From: Prevotella sp.
GTDB lineage: Bacteria; Bacteroidota; Bacteroidia; Bacteroidales; Bacteroidaceae
Length of the DNA: 54,636 bases
Direction of reading: 5' to 3'
Assembly: GCA_017619375.1 (NCBI GenBank)
Contig: JAFZSL010000076.1
Span: 1-54,636 of the forward strand
The first letter of the stretch is position 1. Each line of letters opens with the position of its first letter. Below the pieces are notes generated by a model. That model saw only the letters and a list, made by a program, of their open reading frames with translations, ran no database searches and was not told where the DNA came from. Positions 25,257-32,627 of this stretch are shown here, piece after piece. Both the position numbers and the translations under genes were made by a program.

Positions 25257-26342
25257 ATGGCTGAGCAAGAAGCAACTCTAATGAAAGGCAACGAGGCGAT
25301 AGCGCATGCCGCCATTCGCTGTGGAGCCGACGGGTATTTCGGATACCCCATCACGCCGCAGAGCGAGGTGATTGAAACCCTCTGCGCACTCAAGCCTTGG
25401 GAAACCACCGGAATGGTCGTGGTGCAAGCCGAGAGCGAGGTGGCATCCATCAACATGGTGTATGGAGCCGCAGGAGCCGGGAAGAAAGCACTCACCTCCT
25501 CATCAAGCCCCGGAGTGGCGCTGATGCAGGAAGGCATCGCCTACATGGCTGGAGCCGAACTGCCCGGCGTCTTCGTCAACGTGCAAAGAGGAGGACCAGG
25601 ACTGGGAACCATCCAACCCTCGCAGAGCGACTATTTCCAAGCCACCAGGGGAGGAGGCAACGGAGACTACTATGTCATCACGCTATGCCCCTCATCCGTG
25701 CAGGAAATGGCCGACTTCGTCGACCTCGCCTTCGAATTGGCATTCAAGTACCGCAACCCAGCCATGATTCTCTCCGACGGCATCATCGGTCAGATGATGG
25801 AGAAAATCGTGCTGCCGCCCTACAAGCCACGCCGGACCGATGAAGAGGTGATGGAGCAATGCCCATGGGCCTCTTTCGGAAAGAAGAAAGACCGGAAACC
25901 CAACATCATCACCTCACTGGAACTGAAGCCAGAGGCGATGGAGGTGAGAAACCTACACCTGCAGGCCAAGTACCAGGAGATACGTGACAAGGAAGTGAGA
26001 TACGAGACCATGCATTGCGACGACGCCGAATACCTCATCGTTGCATTCGGCAGCGCGGCACGCATCTCGGAGAAAGCCATCGAAATCGCAAGTGCGGAAG
26101 GCATCAAGGTGGGACTGCTGCGCCCCATCACCGTATGGCCCTTCCCCACCAAGGAAGTCGTGGAATATGCACATGGCAAGAAGGGCGTGCTGGTGGTTGA
26201 AATCAACGCCGGCATGATGGTGGAGGATGTCAAACTCGCCATCAATGGTGAAGTGCCTGTAGAACACTTCGGACGCCTGGGCGGCATCGTCCCGGAGCCG
26301 GAGGAGATTGTGGAAGCATTGAAAACAAAATTGATGAAATGA
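25257..26342 (+). CDS. korA: 2-oxoacid:ferredoxin oxidoreductase alpha subunit (VorB/KorA type)
   Basis: 361 residues. The pyrimidine-binding domain of thiamine-dependent oxidoreductases is recognisable at the N-terminus (GNEAIAHAAIRCGADGYFGYPITPQSE), with the domain II transketolase-C-like part after residue 240 (AFGSAARISEKAI). Bacteroidetes homologues are annotated 3-methyl-2-oxobutanoate dehydrogenase VorB, but 2-oxoglutarate is also a known substrate of the group, so the true substrate is open. The stop overlaps the beta gene start by four bases. Confidence 0.9.
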   Translation: MAEQEATLMKGNEAIAHAAIRCGADGYFGYPITPQSEVIETLCALKPWETTGMVVVQAESEVASINMVYGAAGAGKKALTSSSSPGVALMQEGIAYMAGAELPGVFVNVQRGGPGLGTIQPSQSDYFQATRGGGNGDYYVITLCPSSVQEMADFVDLAFELAFKYRNPAMILSDGIIGQMMEKIVLPPYKPRRTDEEVMEQCPWASFGKKKDRKPNIITSLELKPEAMEVRNLHLQAKYQEIRDKEVRYETMHCDDAEYLIVAFGSAARISEKAIEIASAEGIKVGLLRPITVWPFPTKEVVEYAHGKKGVLVVEINAGMMVEDVKLAINGEVPVEHFGRLGGIVPEPEEIVEALKTKLMK

Positions 26343-27112
26343 TGGAAGCAAACGATATCATCAGTCCCGAGAACCTCGTTTACAAGAAACCGACACTCTT
26401 GAACGACACTCCGATGCACTACTGCCCAGGGTGCTCCCACGGCGTGGTTCACAAACTCATCGCCGAAGTGATAGAAGACATGGGCATGGAGGAGAAGACC
26501 GTAGGCATCTCCCCCGTGGGATGCGGCGTCTTCGCCTACAAATACATAGACATCGACTGGCAGGAGGCCGCACACGGAAGAGCACCCGCCGTCGCCACCG
26601 GCATCAAGCGCTTGTGGCCCGACCGACTCGTCTTCACATACCAAGGCGACGGCGACCTCGCCTGCATCGGCGCGTGCGAGACCATTCACGCCTTGAATCG
26701 TGGAGAGCACATCGTCATCATCTTCATCAACAATGCCATCTATGGCATGACAGGAGGACAGATGGCACCCACCACGCTCATCGGACAGAAGACCTCCACA
26801 TGCCCCTACGGACGCGAACCGGCACTCCACGGCTATCCGTTGAAAATCACGGAAATCGCCGCAACACTCGAAGGCACCTGCTATGTCACACGACAGAGTG
26901 TGGAAAACGTGGCCGCCATCCGCAAGGCAAAGAAGGCACTGCGAAAGGCTTTCGAAGCCTCCTTGGCAGGAAAAGGCTCTTGCCTCGTGGAGTTTGTCAG
27001 CACCTGCAGCAGCGGGTGGAAACTCCCTCCGAAAAAGGCCAACGAATGGATGCAGGAGAACATGTTCAAATTCTACCCCAAAGGCGACTTGAAAGACACC
27101 ACCGGGGAATGA
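26339..27112 (+). CDS. korB: 2-oxoacid:ferredoxin oxidoreductase beta subunit, thiamine-diphosphate binding
   Basis: 257 residues. HYCPGCSHG near the N-terminus and the thiamine diphosphate motif GDGDLACIG...NNAIYGMTGGQ (GDG...NN) are complete. The subunit holds TPP and Mg2+ at the interface with alpha. Start MMEANDIISPE overlaps the alpha stop. The gap to the gamma gene is 75 bases, larger than others in this operon but without a terminator. Confidence 0.93.
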   Translation: MMEANDIISPENLVYKKPTLLNDTPMHYCPGCSHGVVHKLIAEVIEDMGMEEKTVGISPVGCGVFAYKYIDIDWQEAAHGRAPAVATGIKRLWPDRLVFTYQGDGDLACIGACETIHALNRGEHIVIIFINNAIYGMTGGQMAPTTLIGQKTSTCPYGREPALHGYPLKITEIAATLEGTCYVTRQSVENVAAIRKAKKALRKAFEASLAGKGSCLVEFVSTCSSGWKLPPKKANEWMQENMFKFYPKGDLKDTTGE

Positions 27113-27187
27113 GACAACACCATCTCCTTTCCCTCCCACTCCCACCCAGGGACGGGAGGCGAATGGTGGAAACAAAAAACAAACGCA

Positions 27188-27730
27188 ATGAAAAAAGAAA
27201 TCATCATATCAGGCTTCGGTGGACAGGGTGTTCTCTCCATGGGTAAAATCCTGGCCTATTCGGGACTCATGGAGGGCAAGGAAGTCACCTGGATGCCCGC
27301 CTACGGACCCGAACAGCGCGGAGGAACAGCCAACGTGACCGTTATTGTGAGCGATGAGCGCATCTCGTCGCCAATCCTCAGCCGCTACGACATCGCCATC
27401 GTGCTCAACCAACCCTCACTCGACAAGTTTGAACCAAAGGTGAAGCCCGGCGGCATCCTCATCTACGACAACTACGGCATCATCAACCCGCCCACACGCA
27501 ATGACATCGAGGTGTACAGCATTAGCGCCATGGACAAGGCGGCTGAGATGAAGAACTCCAAGATTTTCAACATGATTGTCCTCGGCGGCCTGCTCCATGT
27601 CTGCCCCGTCGTCACCAACGAGGGACTGGAAAAAGCCCTGAGAAAGACACTGCCCGAGCGTCACCACGACCTCATCCCGCTCAACATGGAGGCTCTACGC
27701 ACCGGCGGTGAAATCATGGTGAAGAAATAG
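27188..27730 (+). CDS. korC: 2-oxoacid:ferredoxin oxidoreductase gamma subunit
   Basis: 180 residues. The family opening GFGGQGVLSMGKIL and YGPEQRGGTANVTVIVSDE (CoA-related, domain III) are present. It completes the delta-alpha-beta-gamma set, and a hairpin terminator follows 56 bases after the stop, marking the end of the ffh-folD-kor transcription unit, if indeed it is one unit. Confidence 0.93.
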   Translation: MKKEIIISGFGGQGVLSMGKILAYSGLMEGKEVTWMPAYGPEQRGGTANVTVIVSDERISSPILSRYDIAIVLNQPSLDKFEPKVKPGGILIYDNYGIINPPTRNDIEVYSISAMDKAAEMKNSKIFNMIVLGGLLHVCPVVTNEGLEKALRKTLPERHHDLIPLNMEALRTGGEIMVKK

Positions 27731-27786
27731 CCCACTTCCAGGACTCCAAGAATACTGGAGTTATCAGGAAAACCAGAAAAAACCCA

Positions 27787-27815
27787 AAAGCACCTCCTTC
27801 GAGGTGCTTTTTCAC
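27787..27815 (+). terminator. intrinsic terminator after the kor operon
   Basis: AAAGCACCTC, loop CTTC, GAGGTGCTTT and two more T: a perfect 10-bp stem with a stable tetraloop, working in either direction. Confidence 0.88.
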
Positions 27816-27826
27816 CCTTAAGCAAA

Positions 27827-28822
27827 ATGGAAAACAAATATGTGAAGCAATTTCCCGACCTGATGTCGGGCAAGAAAGTGATGTATGTGCATGGATTTGG
27901 CTCCTCTGCCCAGACCGGAACGGTAGGCCGCCTGCGCAACGTGCTGTGCAACGCCACCATCATCGCCGAGGACATGCCGCTGCACCCGCAGGAGGCTCTC
28001 GACTTGCTCCACCGTCTGTGTGAAGAGGAGCACCCCGACCTTATCATCGGAACATCGATGGGCGGCATGTACACCGAGCAACTCTATGGTTACGACCGCA
28101 TCGTCATCAATCCCGCCTTCTGCATCGCCGACACCATGCAACAGCATGGTCTCACCGGGGCTCAAACCTATTTCAACCCCCGCAAGGACGGCGTGCAGAA
28201 ATTCTTCGTAGACAACAACATCGTGAAGGAATACCGCAGCGTCTCAGAACAGCGCTTCAGCGGAGTGAACGATGAAGAACGGAAACGAGTGTGGGGACTC
28301 TTCGGCGACGCCGACACCACCGTCGACACCTGGGACCTCTTCCGCGAGCACTACCCCACCGCCATCCACTTCCACGGAGAGCATCGCATGGACGACCGCT
28401 CCTACATGCACGCCGTGATGCCTGTCATCAGGTGGATTGACGATCTTCAGGAAGGCCGGCAGCGCCCCGTCGTGTTCATCACGGCAGACAGCGTCACCGA
28501 CCGACTCGGGCAACCTCGAAGCAGTTCGCAAAAGACTTTCCGCCAACTCTTGGAATCCTACAATGTGTTTTTCGTGGCTCCCGCCGACTTCAACAACCGC
28601 AAGGCGATGGCGGAAACCCTCACATGGCTCGAGCAGCAATTCGATGCTCCCACCTACAATCACATCATTTTCACCAACGACAAGCAACTGCTCTTGGGCG
28701 ACTATCTCATCGACACTGCTCCCGACGAACAATTCATGGGAACAGCCATACCCATCGGCAGCGACGCCTTCAAGACATGGGATGAAATCGCAGAATATTT
28801 CAACCGTTTAGGAGGCCAATAG
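27827..28822 (+). CDS. YqiA-like alpha/beta hydrolase fused to a nucleotidase-like C-terminal domain
   Basis: 331 residues. Residues 1-205 form a YqiA/YcfP-type small esterase: MYVHGFGSSAQTGT (oxyanion-like) and GTSMGGMY with the nucleophile Ser in GxSxG, and a late His candidate (AIHFHGEHRMDD). Residues about 210-330 resemble the back half of a 5'(3')-deoxyribonucleotidase (HAD fold; HIIFTNDKQLLLGDYLIDTAPDEQF then IPIGSDAFKTWDEIAEYF). The catalytic DxDGV at the start of that fold is replaced by FITADSV, so the domain is probably not an active phosphatase. The combination looks like a deliberate fusion. Substrate unknown. Confidence 0.75.
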   Translation: MENKYVKQFPDLMSGKKVMYVHGFGSSAQTGTVGRLRNVLCNATIIAEDMPLHPQEALDLLHRLCEEEHPDLIIGTSMGGMYTEQLYGYDRIVINPAFCIADTMQQHGLTGAQTYFNPRKDGVQKFFVDNNIVKEYRSVSEQRFSGVNDEERKRVWGLFGDADTTVDTWDLFREHYPTAIHFHGEHRMDDRSYMHAVMPVIRWIDDLQEGRQRPVVFITADSVTDRLGQPRSSSQKTFRQLLESYNVFFVAPADFNNRKAMAETLTWLEQQFDAPTYNHIIFTNDKQLLLGDYLIDTAPDEQFMGTAIPIGSDAFKTWDEIAEYFNRLGGQ

Positions 28823-28844
28823 GAATAAATAGAGGCTATAGGAA

Positions 28845-28923
28845 GTTTTAGGAGGCTATAGGATGTCCTAGTTTTCCTAGAACTTCTTAGAGCCTCCTAT
28901 AGCCTCCTATAGCCTCCTAAAAC
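28845..28923. repeat. 19-bp perfect inverted repeat between convergent genes
   Basis: GTTTTAGGAGGCTATAGGA (28845-28863) has its exact reverse complement at 28905-28923, separated by 41 bases. It is embedded in degenerate repeats of TAGGAGGCTA-like words. It lies between the ends of two convergent genes and may act as a bidirectional 3'-end structure, though there is no T-run. Confidence 0.8.
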
Positions 28924-28973
28924 ATCTTAGGGCTTCTTAGTTTTCCTAAAACTTTCTGAACTTTCTGAACTTT

Positions 28974-31199
28974 CTAACTATCTTCCACTTCCAGGGCAAG
29001 AGCGTCATCCTTGACCGTGAGGACGACCACACCGCCACCCTTGAGTCTCCCGAAGAGAATCTCCCGCATGAGCAGCGGTTTCAAGTCGTGAGCGATGACC
29101 CTGTCTATCTCACGGCCACCATATTCGCGGGTGAATCCCTTTGTAAGCAACAGTTCGCGAGCATCGCTTCCAAGTTTCATCGTGACCTTGCGGGCGGCAA
29201 GTTTCACATCAAGTTCCCTGAGTTTCTTGTCAAGAATCAAGGAAGCCATCGTGCGGTCCATGTCGTTGAACACCACGGTGGCCGAAAGTCGGTTGATGAA
29301 CTCCGGCTTGAAAGTGCGCTTCACCTGGCGCATCATCGCCTCGCCGGCAGGAACCCTGTCGCCAAAGCCCACCGATGCCTGTGCGGCGTATTGCGCCCCA
29401 GCGTTGGAAGTCATGATCAGCACCACGTTGCGGAAGTCGGCCTTGCGACCTTTGTTGTCAGTCAGTTTTGCGTAGTCCATCACCTGGAGCAGGATGTTGT
29501 AGATGTCCGGGTGCGCCTTCTCTATCTCATCAAGGAGCAACACGCAGTTGGGGGTCTTGCGGATGGCATCGGTGAGCAAGCCGCCATCCTCGTATCCCAC
29601 ATAGCCTGCCGGCGAACCAATCAGTTTCGCCACGGTGTGCTTCTCCGTGTATTCACTCATGTCGAACCTGACCAGTTGCACACCCATTTCACGTGCAAGC
29701 ACCTTCGCCACCTCTGTCTTTCCCACACCCGTGGGACCCACGAAGAGCAGTGAGGCCAAAGGCTTGTCATCTTCCAAAAGACCGGCCTTCGCCATCTGGA
29801 TGGCCTCCACCACCTGGCGCACCGCCTCGTCCTGGCCATAGATGCTGGCGCTGACACGATCGAGAAGCGTCTCAAGGTTGGCCGTGTCGTCATCCTTCAT
29901 CGCCATGGCATCCACCTTGCACACCTTCGCCAAGATGTCGGCGATGAGAGCCTTGTCCACCACGTCGCTCCCTTCCACAGGATGAAGTTCGCGATAGGCT
30001 CCCGCCTCGTCGATGAGGTCGATGGCCTTGTCGGGCAGGAAACGGTCGTTGACATGCTTTGCACTGGCGCTGACGGCATATTCGATGGTCTCATCAGGAT
30101 AGGTGACATGATGGAACTCCTCGTATTTCGGTCTCAATCCCATGAGGATGCGCACGGTCTCCTCGACGGAAGGTTCGTTGATGTCGATTTGCTGAAAACG
30201 CCTGACAATGCCCCTGCTCCTGGAGAAATAGCGGTTGTATTCCTCGTAGGTGGTGGAACCGATGAATCGGATGTCTCCACCCTCGAGGTAGGGCTTGAGC
30301 ATGTTGGAGGCGTCCATCGACCCGTCGCCAGTGCGGCCGGCCCCCACGAGGTTGTGTATCTCGTCGATGTAGACGATGGCGTTGCCCTCGCGTTTCACCC
30401 CCTCCATGATGGTTTTGATGCGTTTCTCAAAGTCACCCCTGAACTGTGTCCCTGCAAGCAGGTTGCCCAAGTCGAGTTGGTAGATGCGGCTCTTTCCCAA
30501 ACGCGGCGGCACCTTGCCTTCGACGATGCGGGCTGCCAGGCCGATGACAAGAGCCGTCTTGCCCACTCCCGGCTCACCCACATGAAGCGGGTTATTCTTC
30601 TCCTTGCGACAGAGCACCTGGATGGTGCGCTCCAACTCCTCCTCGCGTCCTATCAGTGGGTTGTAGTCTGCCACATGATCGTTGAGACAGACCACTTGGG
30701 AGCGCCAAGCCTCCTCCTCACGTTCCTCTCCCCCATCGGTCATCTCTGCCTGCTCCTCGTATTGTGATACGAGGACGCTGATGAAATTGGGGGTGTCGCC
30801 ATCCACCGTGTTGGTAAGCAGGTAGTTGGCATGTGAGTCGACGAGTTGAAGCATCGCACTCACCATGTGTGGCACATCCACGCGTTCGGCGGAAGAAGAC
30901 TCCACCTGGCTGTTGGCTTGGATGAGCATCTGCTCCATCTGTTGCGACATGTTGATGGTGGGAGCACCATCGCCCAAGTCGGGCATGCGCTCCAAACTAT
31001 TGAGGTATTCAAGCAACTTGCTGGAAAGTTCCTTCGTACTCTCTGTGAAACACTCCAAGGCCTCTTGGAACGCCCTCTGCCCCAAGAGGGCAAAGAGGAG
31101 GTGCTCGGGTGTGACAAACTGGTGCCGGTTGTCGGCAGCGATACGCCAGGCGTCTTGAAGCGCCTTGTGGGCGTTATTGGTGAATGTGATTTGTGGCAT
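28974..31199 (-). CDS. clpA: ATP-dependent Clp protease ATP-binding subunit ClpA
   Basis: 741 residues. Layout: Clp N-domain (1-145), a short acidic linker (MTDGGEEREEEAW), AAA+ module D1 with GEPGVGKTALV, and module D2 with GPTGVGKTEVAK, LLDEIEKAHPD and the arginine-rich sensor region. No long middle domain is inserted, which separates ClpA from ClpB/ClpC. ClpA unfolds substrates for ClpP. The ClpS gene lies two bases upstream, so adaptor and unfoldase are translated from one transcript driven by the consensus promoter at 31512-31542. clpP is outside the window. Confidence 0.95.
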   Translation of the reverse strand: MPQITFTNNAHKALQDAWRIAADNRHQFVTPEHLLFALLGQRAFQEALECFTESTKELSSKLLEYLNSLERMPDLGDGAPTINMSQQMEQMLIQANSQVESSSAERVDVPHMVSAMLQLVDSHANYLLTNTVDGDTPNFISVLVSQYEEQAEMTDGGEEREEEAWRSQVVCLNDHVADYNPLIGREEELERTIQVLCRKEKNNPLHVGEPGVGKTALVIGLAARIVEGKVPPRLGKSRIYQLDLGNLLAGTQFRGDFEKRIKTIMEGVKREGNAIVYIDEIHNLVGAGRTGDGSMDASNMLKPYLEGGDIRFIGSTTYEEYNRYFSRSRGIVRRFQQIDINEPSVEETVRILMGLRPKYEEFHHVTYPDETIEYAVSASAKHVNDRFLPDKAIDLIDEAGAYRELHPVEGSDVVDKALIADILAKVCKVDAMAMKDDDTANLETLLDRVSASIYGQDEAVRQVVEAIQMAKAGLLEDDKPLASLLFVGPTGVGKTEVAKVLAREMGVQLVRFDMSEYTEKHTVAKLIGSPAGYVGYEDGGLLTDAIRKTPNCVLLLDEIEKAHPDIYNILLQVMDYAKLTDNKGRKADFRNVVLIMTSNAGAQYAAQASVGFGDRVPAGEAMMRQVKRTFKPEFINRLSATVVFNDMDRTMASLILDKKLRELDVKLAARKVTMKLGSDARELLLTKGFTREYGGREIDRVIAHDLKPLLMREILFGRLKGGGVVVLTVKDDALALEVEDS

Positions 31200-31201
31200 T
31201 G

Positions 31202-31504
31202 CTATTCTGGAACAATAGTGATACGCAAAGGAAAACCTTCGTCACGAGCCATCTGGGTGGCGAGCCGCATCTTCGACACCGCCACGTCATAACTATACAC
31301 CCCCACCAAGCCCTTGTCGCTATGATGGACGTTGAGCATGATGGTCTGTGCCTCAGCCTCGCTTTTGAAAAAAACCACTTTCAGGACCTTCACCACAAAG
31401 TCCATCGTGGTGAAGTCATCGTTGTGGATATATACCTTGTAACGACGAGGTTCACGCAAACCTGTGCGCTGACGCTCTTTTACTGAAGACTGTTCCTTTG
31501 CCAT
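31202..31504 (-). CDS. clpS: ATP-dependent Clp protease adaptor ClpS
   Basis: 100 residues from the chosen ATG. The basic unstructured N-terminus is followed by the ClpS core (YKVYIHNDDFTTMDFVVKVL, with the NDD/TMDFV N-degron pocket residues, then HHSDKGLVGVYSYDVA). ClpS captures proteins with Leu, Phe, Tyr or Trp at the N-terminus and hands them to ClpA. The frame extends 19 codons upstream, but that part overlaps the promoter. The predicted transcription start is within about four bases of the ATG, so the mRNA may be leaderless. Confidence 0.93.
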   Translation of the reverse strand: MAKEQSSVKERQRTGLREPRRYKVYIHNDDFTTMDFVVKVLKVVFFKSEAEAQTIMLNVHHSDKGLVGVYSYDVAVSKMRLATQMARDEGFPLRITIVPE

Positions 31505-31511
31505 GATATTG

Positions 31512-31542
31512 CAAAGATAATGCTTTGGAAGCAAAAGACAAA
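31512..31542 (-). promoter_or_regulatory. consensus promoter of clpS-clpA
   Basis: On the minus strand TTTG (31539-31542), exactly 19 bases, TATCTTTG (31512-31519), a perfect consensus. The start codon (31504) begins only eight bases after the -7 element. Confidence 0.85.
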
Positions 31543-31587
31543 AAAAATAGGATTTTTTCACATAGGGAAAGAAAAGGAGAGGCTAAG

Positions 31588-31659
31588 ATTCAGATTTCCC
31601 CGATAATTCAGATAATTCAGATTACTCCAATGATTCAGATAATTCCGATGATTCAGAAA
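31588..31659. repeat. 9-base degenerate tandem array, 8 units
   Basis: Eight contiguous 9-base units, from ATTCAGATT through TCCCCGATA, ATTCAGATA, ACTCCAATG and ATTCCGATG to ATTCAGAAA, lie between the sRNA-like copy 2 and the clpS promoter. The consensus ATTCMGATW is shared with the array at 22284-22324. Confidence 0.85.
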
Positions 31660-31692
31660 ATCCCTTGTGTGGAAAGCCGGTTCGGGTAGGGA

Positions 31693-31756
31693 CAAAAAAA
31701 TGGGGCTCCGCCGAGTCCCTACCTTGTTAACCTTAAATCTAATACTATGAAAAACA
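31693..31756 (-). ncRNA. candidate small RNA, copy 2 of a two-copy family
   Basis: The 43 bases 31724-31766 are identical to 295-337. Downstream, the terminator differs in sequence from copy 1: GGGACTC, loop GGCG, GAGCCCC and seven T. An outer pairing, GGTAGGGAC with GTCCCTACC, could enclose the whole hairpin and T-run, which copy 1 lacks. Predicted length is about 64 nt. It lies between aat and clpS, all on the minus strand, about 180 bases before the clpS start and upstream of the clpS promoter. Confidence 0.6.
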
Positions 31757-31761
31757 CGTTG

Positions 31762-31792
31762 CAAAGGTAAGGATGTTTCCCCATATCTCCAA
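31762..31792 (-). promoter_or_regulatory. promoter of sRNA candidate copy 2
   Basis: TTG (31790-31792), 20 bases, TACCTTTG (31762-31769) on the minus strand, the same geometry as copy 1 although the spacer sequences differ. Confidence 0.6.
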
Positions 31793-31961
31793 GAGAATTC
31801 AAAAATGATTGTAAAAAATACCCTTTTTCTTGATTTATATCAAGAGACCGCAAAAAAAACAATGACTTTAAAGACCCTATGAGGCCGGAGCAAGTAGGAG
31901 GTTTTAGGACCTTAAAGACCTTAATGACCAATGACCTTAAAAACCTTAAAGGTTATCCGCG
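31793..31961. repeat. intergenic region with degenerate CCTTAAAGA words
   Basis: No gene is seen. From about 31906, 9-base-like units (CCTTAAAGA, CCTTAATGA, CCTTAAAAA, CCTTAAAGG) form another short degenerate array just after the aat stop codon. Confidence 0.6.
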
Positions 31962-32621
31962 TCACCCTTCAACTTGCTCACCTCTGAGCAGTTTGAGATA
32001 ATCGTCATAAGAGATGTATCTACCTCCCATGCTCTCAAGATGAGGGGTTCTTATCTGGCAGTCGATGAGCGTCCCTCCATTCCGCTTCATGAAAGAGGCA
32101 AGGCAGATGAGCGCCATCTTGCTGCCACTTGGCACGAGGGAGAACATGCTCTCCCCTATGAAAGCCTTGCCGATGGTGACTCCATAAAGTCCTCCCACCA
32201 GTCGTTCCTCCTCCCACACTTCCACGCTGGCGGCATACCCCATGTCATGCAAGCGGGTGTAAGCATTGATGATGTCATCTCCCAGCCAAGCATATTCCTC
32301 ATTCACACGCCCGTTGACAGTGCTGCAGTTGCGTATGACCTGGGGAAAATCCTTGTTGATGCTCATCTGATATTTCTTCTTCCTCAAAAGCGTGCGCATG
32401 GAATGCGACACATGGATCTCATCGGGAAAGATGACGAAGCGTTGCATGGGACAAAACCATTGTATCTGGCCATGGCGGAAAGAGAACCAAGGGAAGATGC
32501 CATAGGAGTAGGCCAGCAACAGTCTCTCTGTCGACAGGTCTCCACCCACGGCAAACAAACCACTTTCCTCTCCCAGGCGAGGGTCAGGAAAGCCTATTTC
32601 CTCGGTAAGTTGGAATACCAT
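31962..32621 (-). CDS. aat: leucyl/phenylalanyl-tRNA-protein transferase
   Basis: 219 residues, normal length. Family landmarks: FPDPRLGEESGLFAVGGDLS, the YSYGIFPWF segment, WFCPMQRFVI, EYAWLGDDIINAYTRLHDMGYAASVEVWE and IGESMFS. It adds Leu or Phe to proteins with N-terminal Arg or Lys, creating ClpS-recognised N-degrons. The stop is followed about 450 bases later by clpS on the same strand; upstream, lepB ends six bases away. Together with clpS and clpA it gives a compact N-degron module. Confidence 0.95.
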   Translation of the reverse strand: MVFQLTEEIGFPDPRLGEESGLFAVGGDLSTERLLLAYSYGIFPWFSFRHGQIQWFCPMQRFVIFPDEIHVSHSMRTLLRKKKYQMSINKDFPQVIRNCSTVNGRVNEEYAWLGDDIINAYTRLHDMGYAASVEVWEEERLVGGLYGVTIGKAFIGESMFSLVPSGSKMALICLASFMKRNGGTLIDCQIRTPHLESMGGRYISYDDYLKLLRGEQVEG

Positions 32622-32627
32622 GAACTC

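Noticed and set aside
25820-27175. A 451-codon minus-strand frame opposite the oxidoreductase genes
   Set aside because: Antisense shadow; low-complexity composition and no recognisable motif, while the plus-strand subunits are complete.
31860-31961. Possible CRISPR-like repeats because of regularly spaced similar words
   Set aside because: Unit length of about nine bases with no spacers of constant length and no cas genes; this is a degenerate tandem array.
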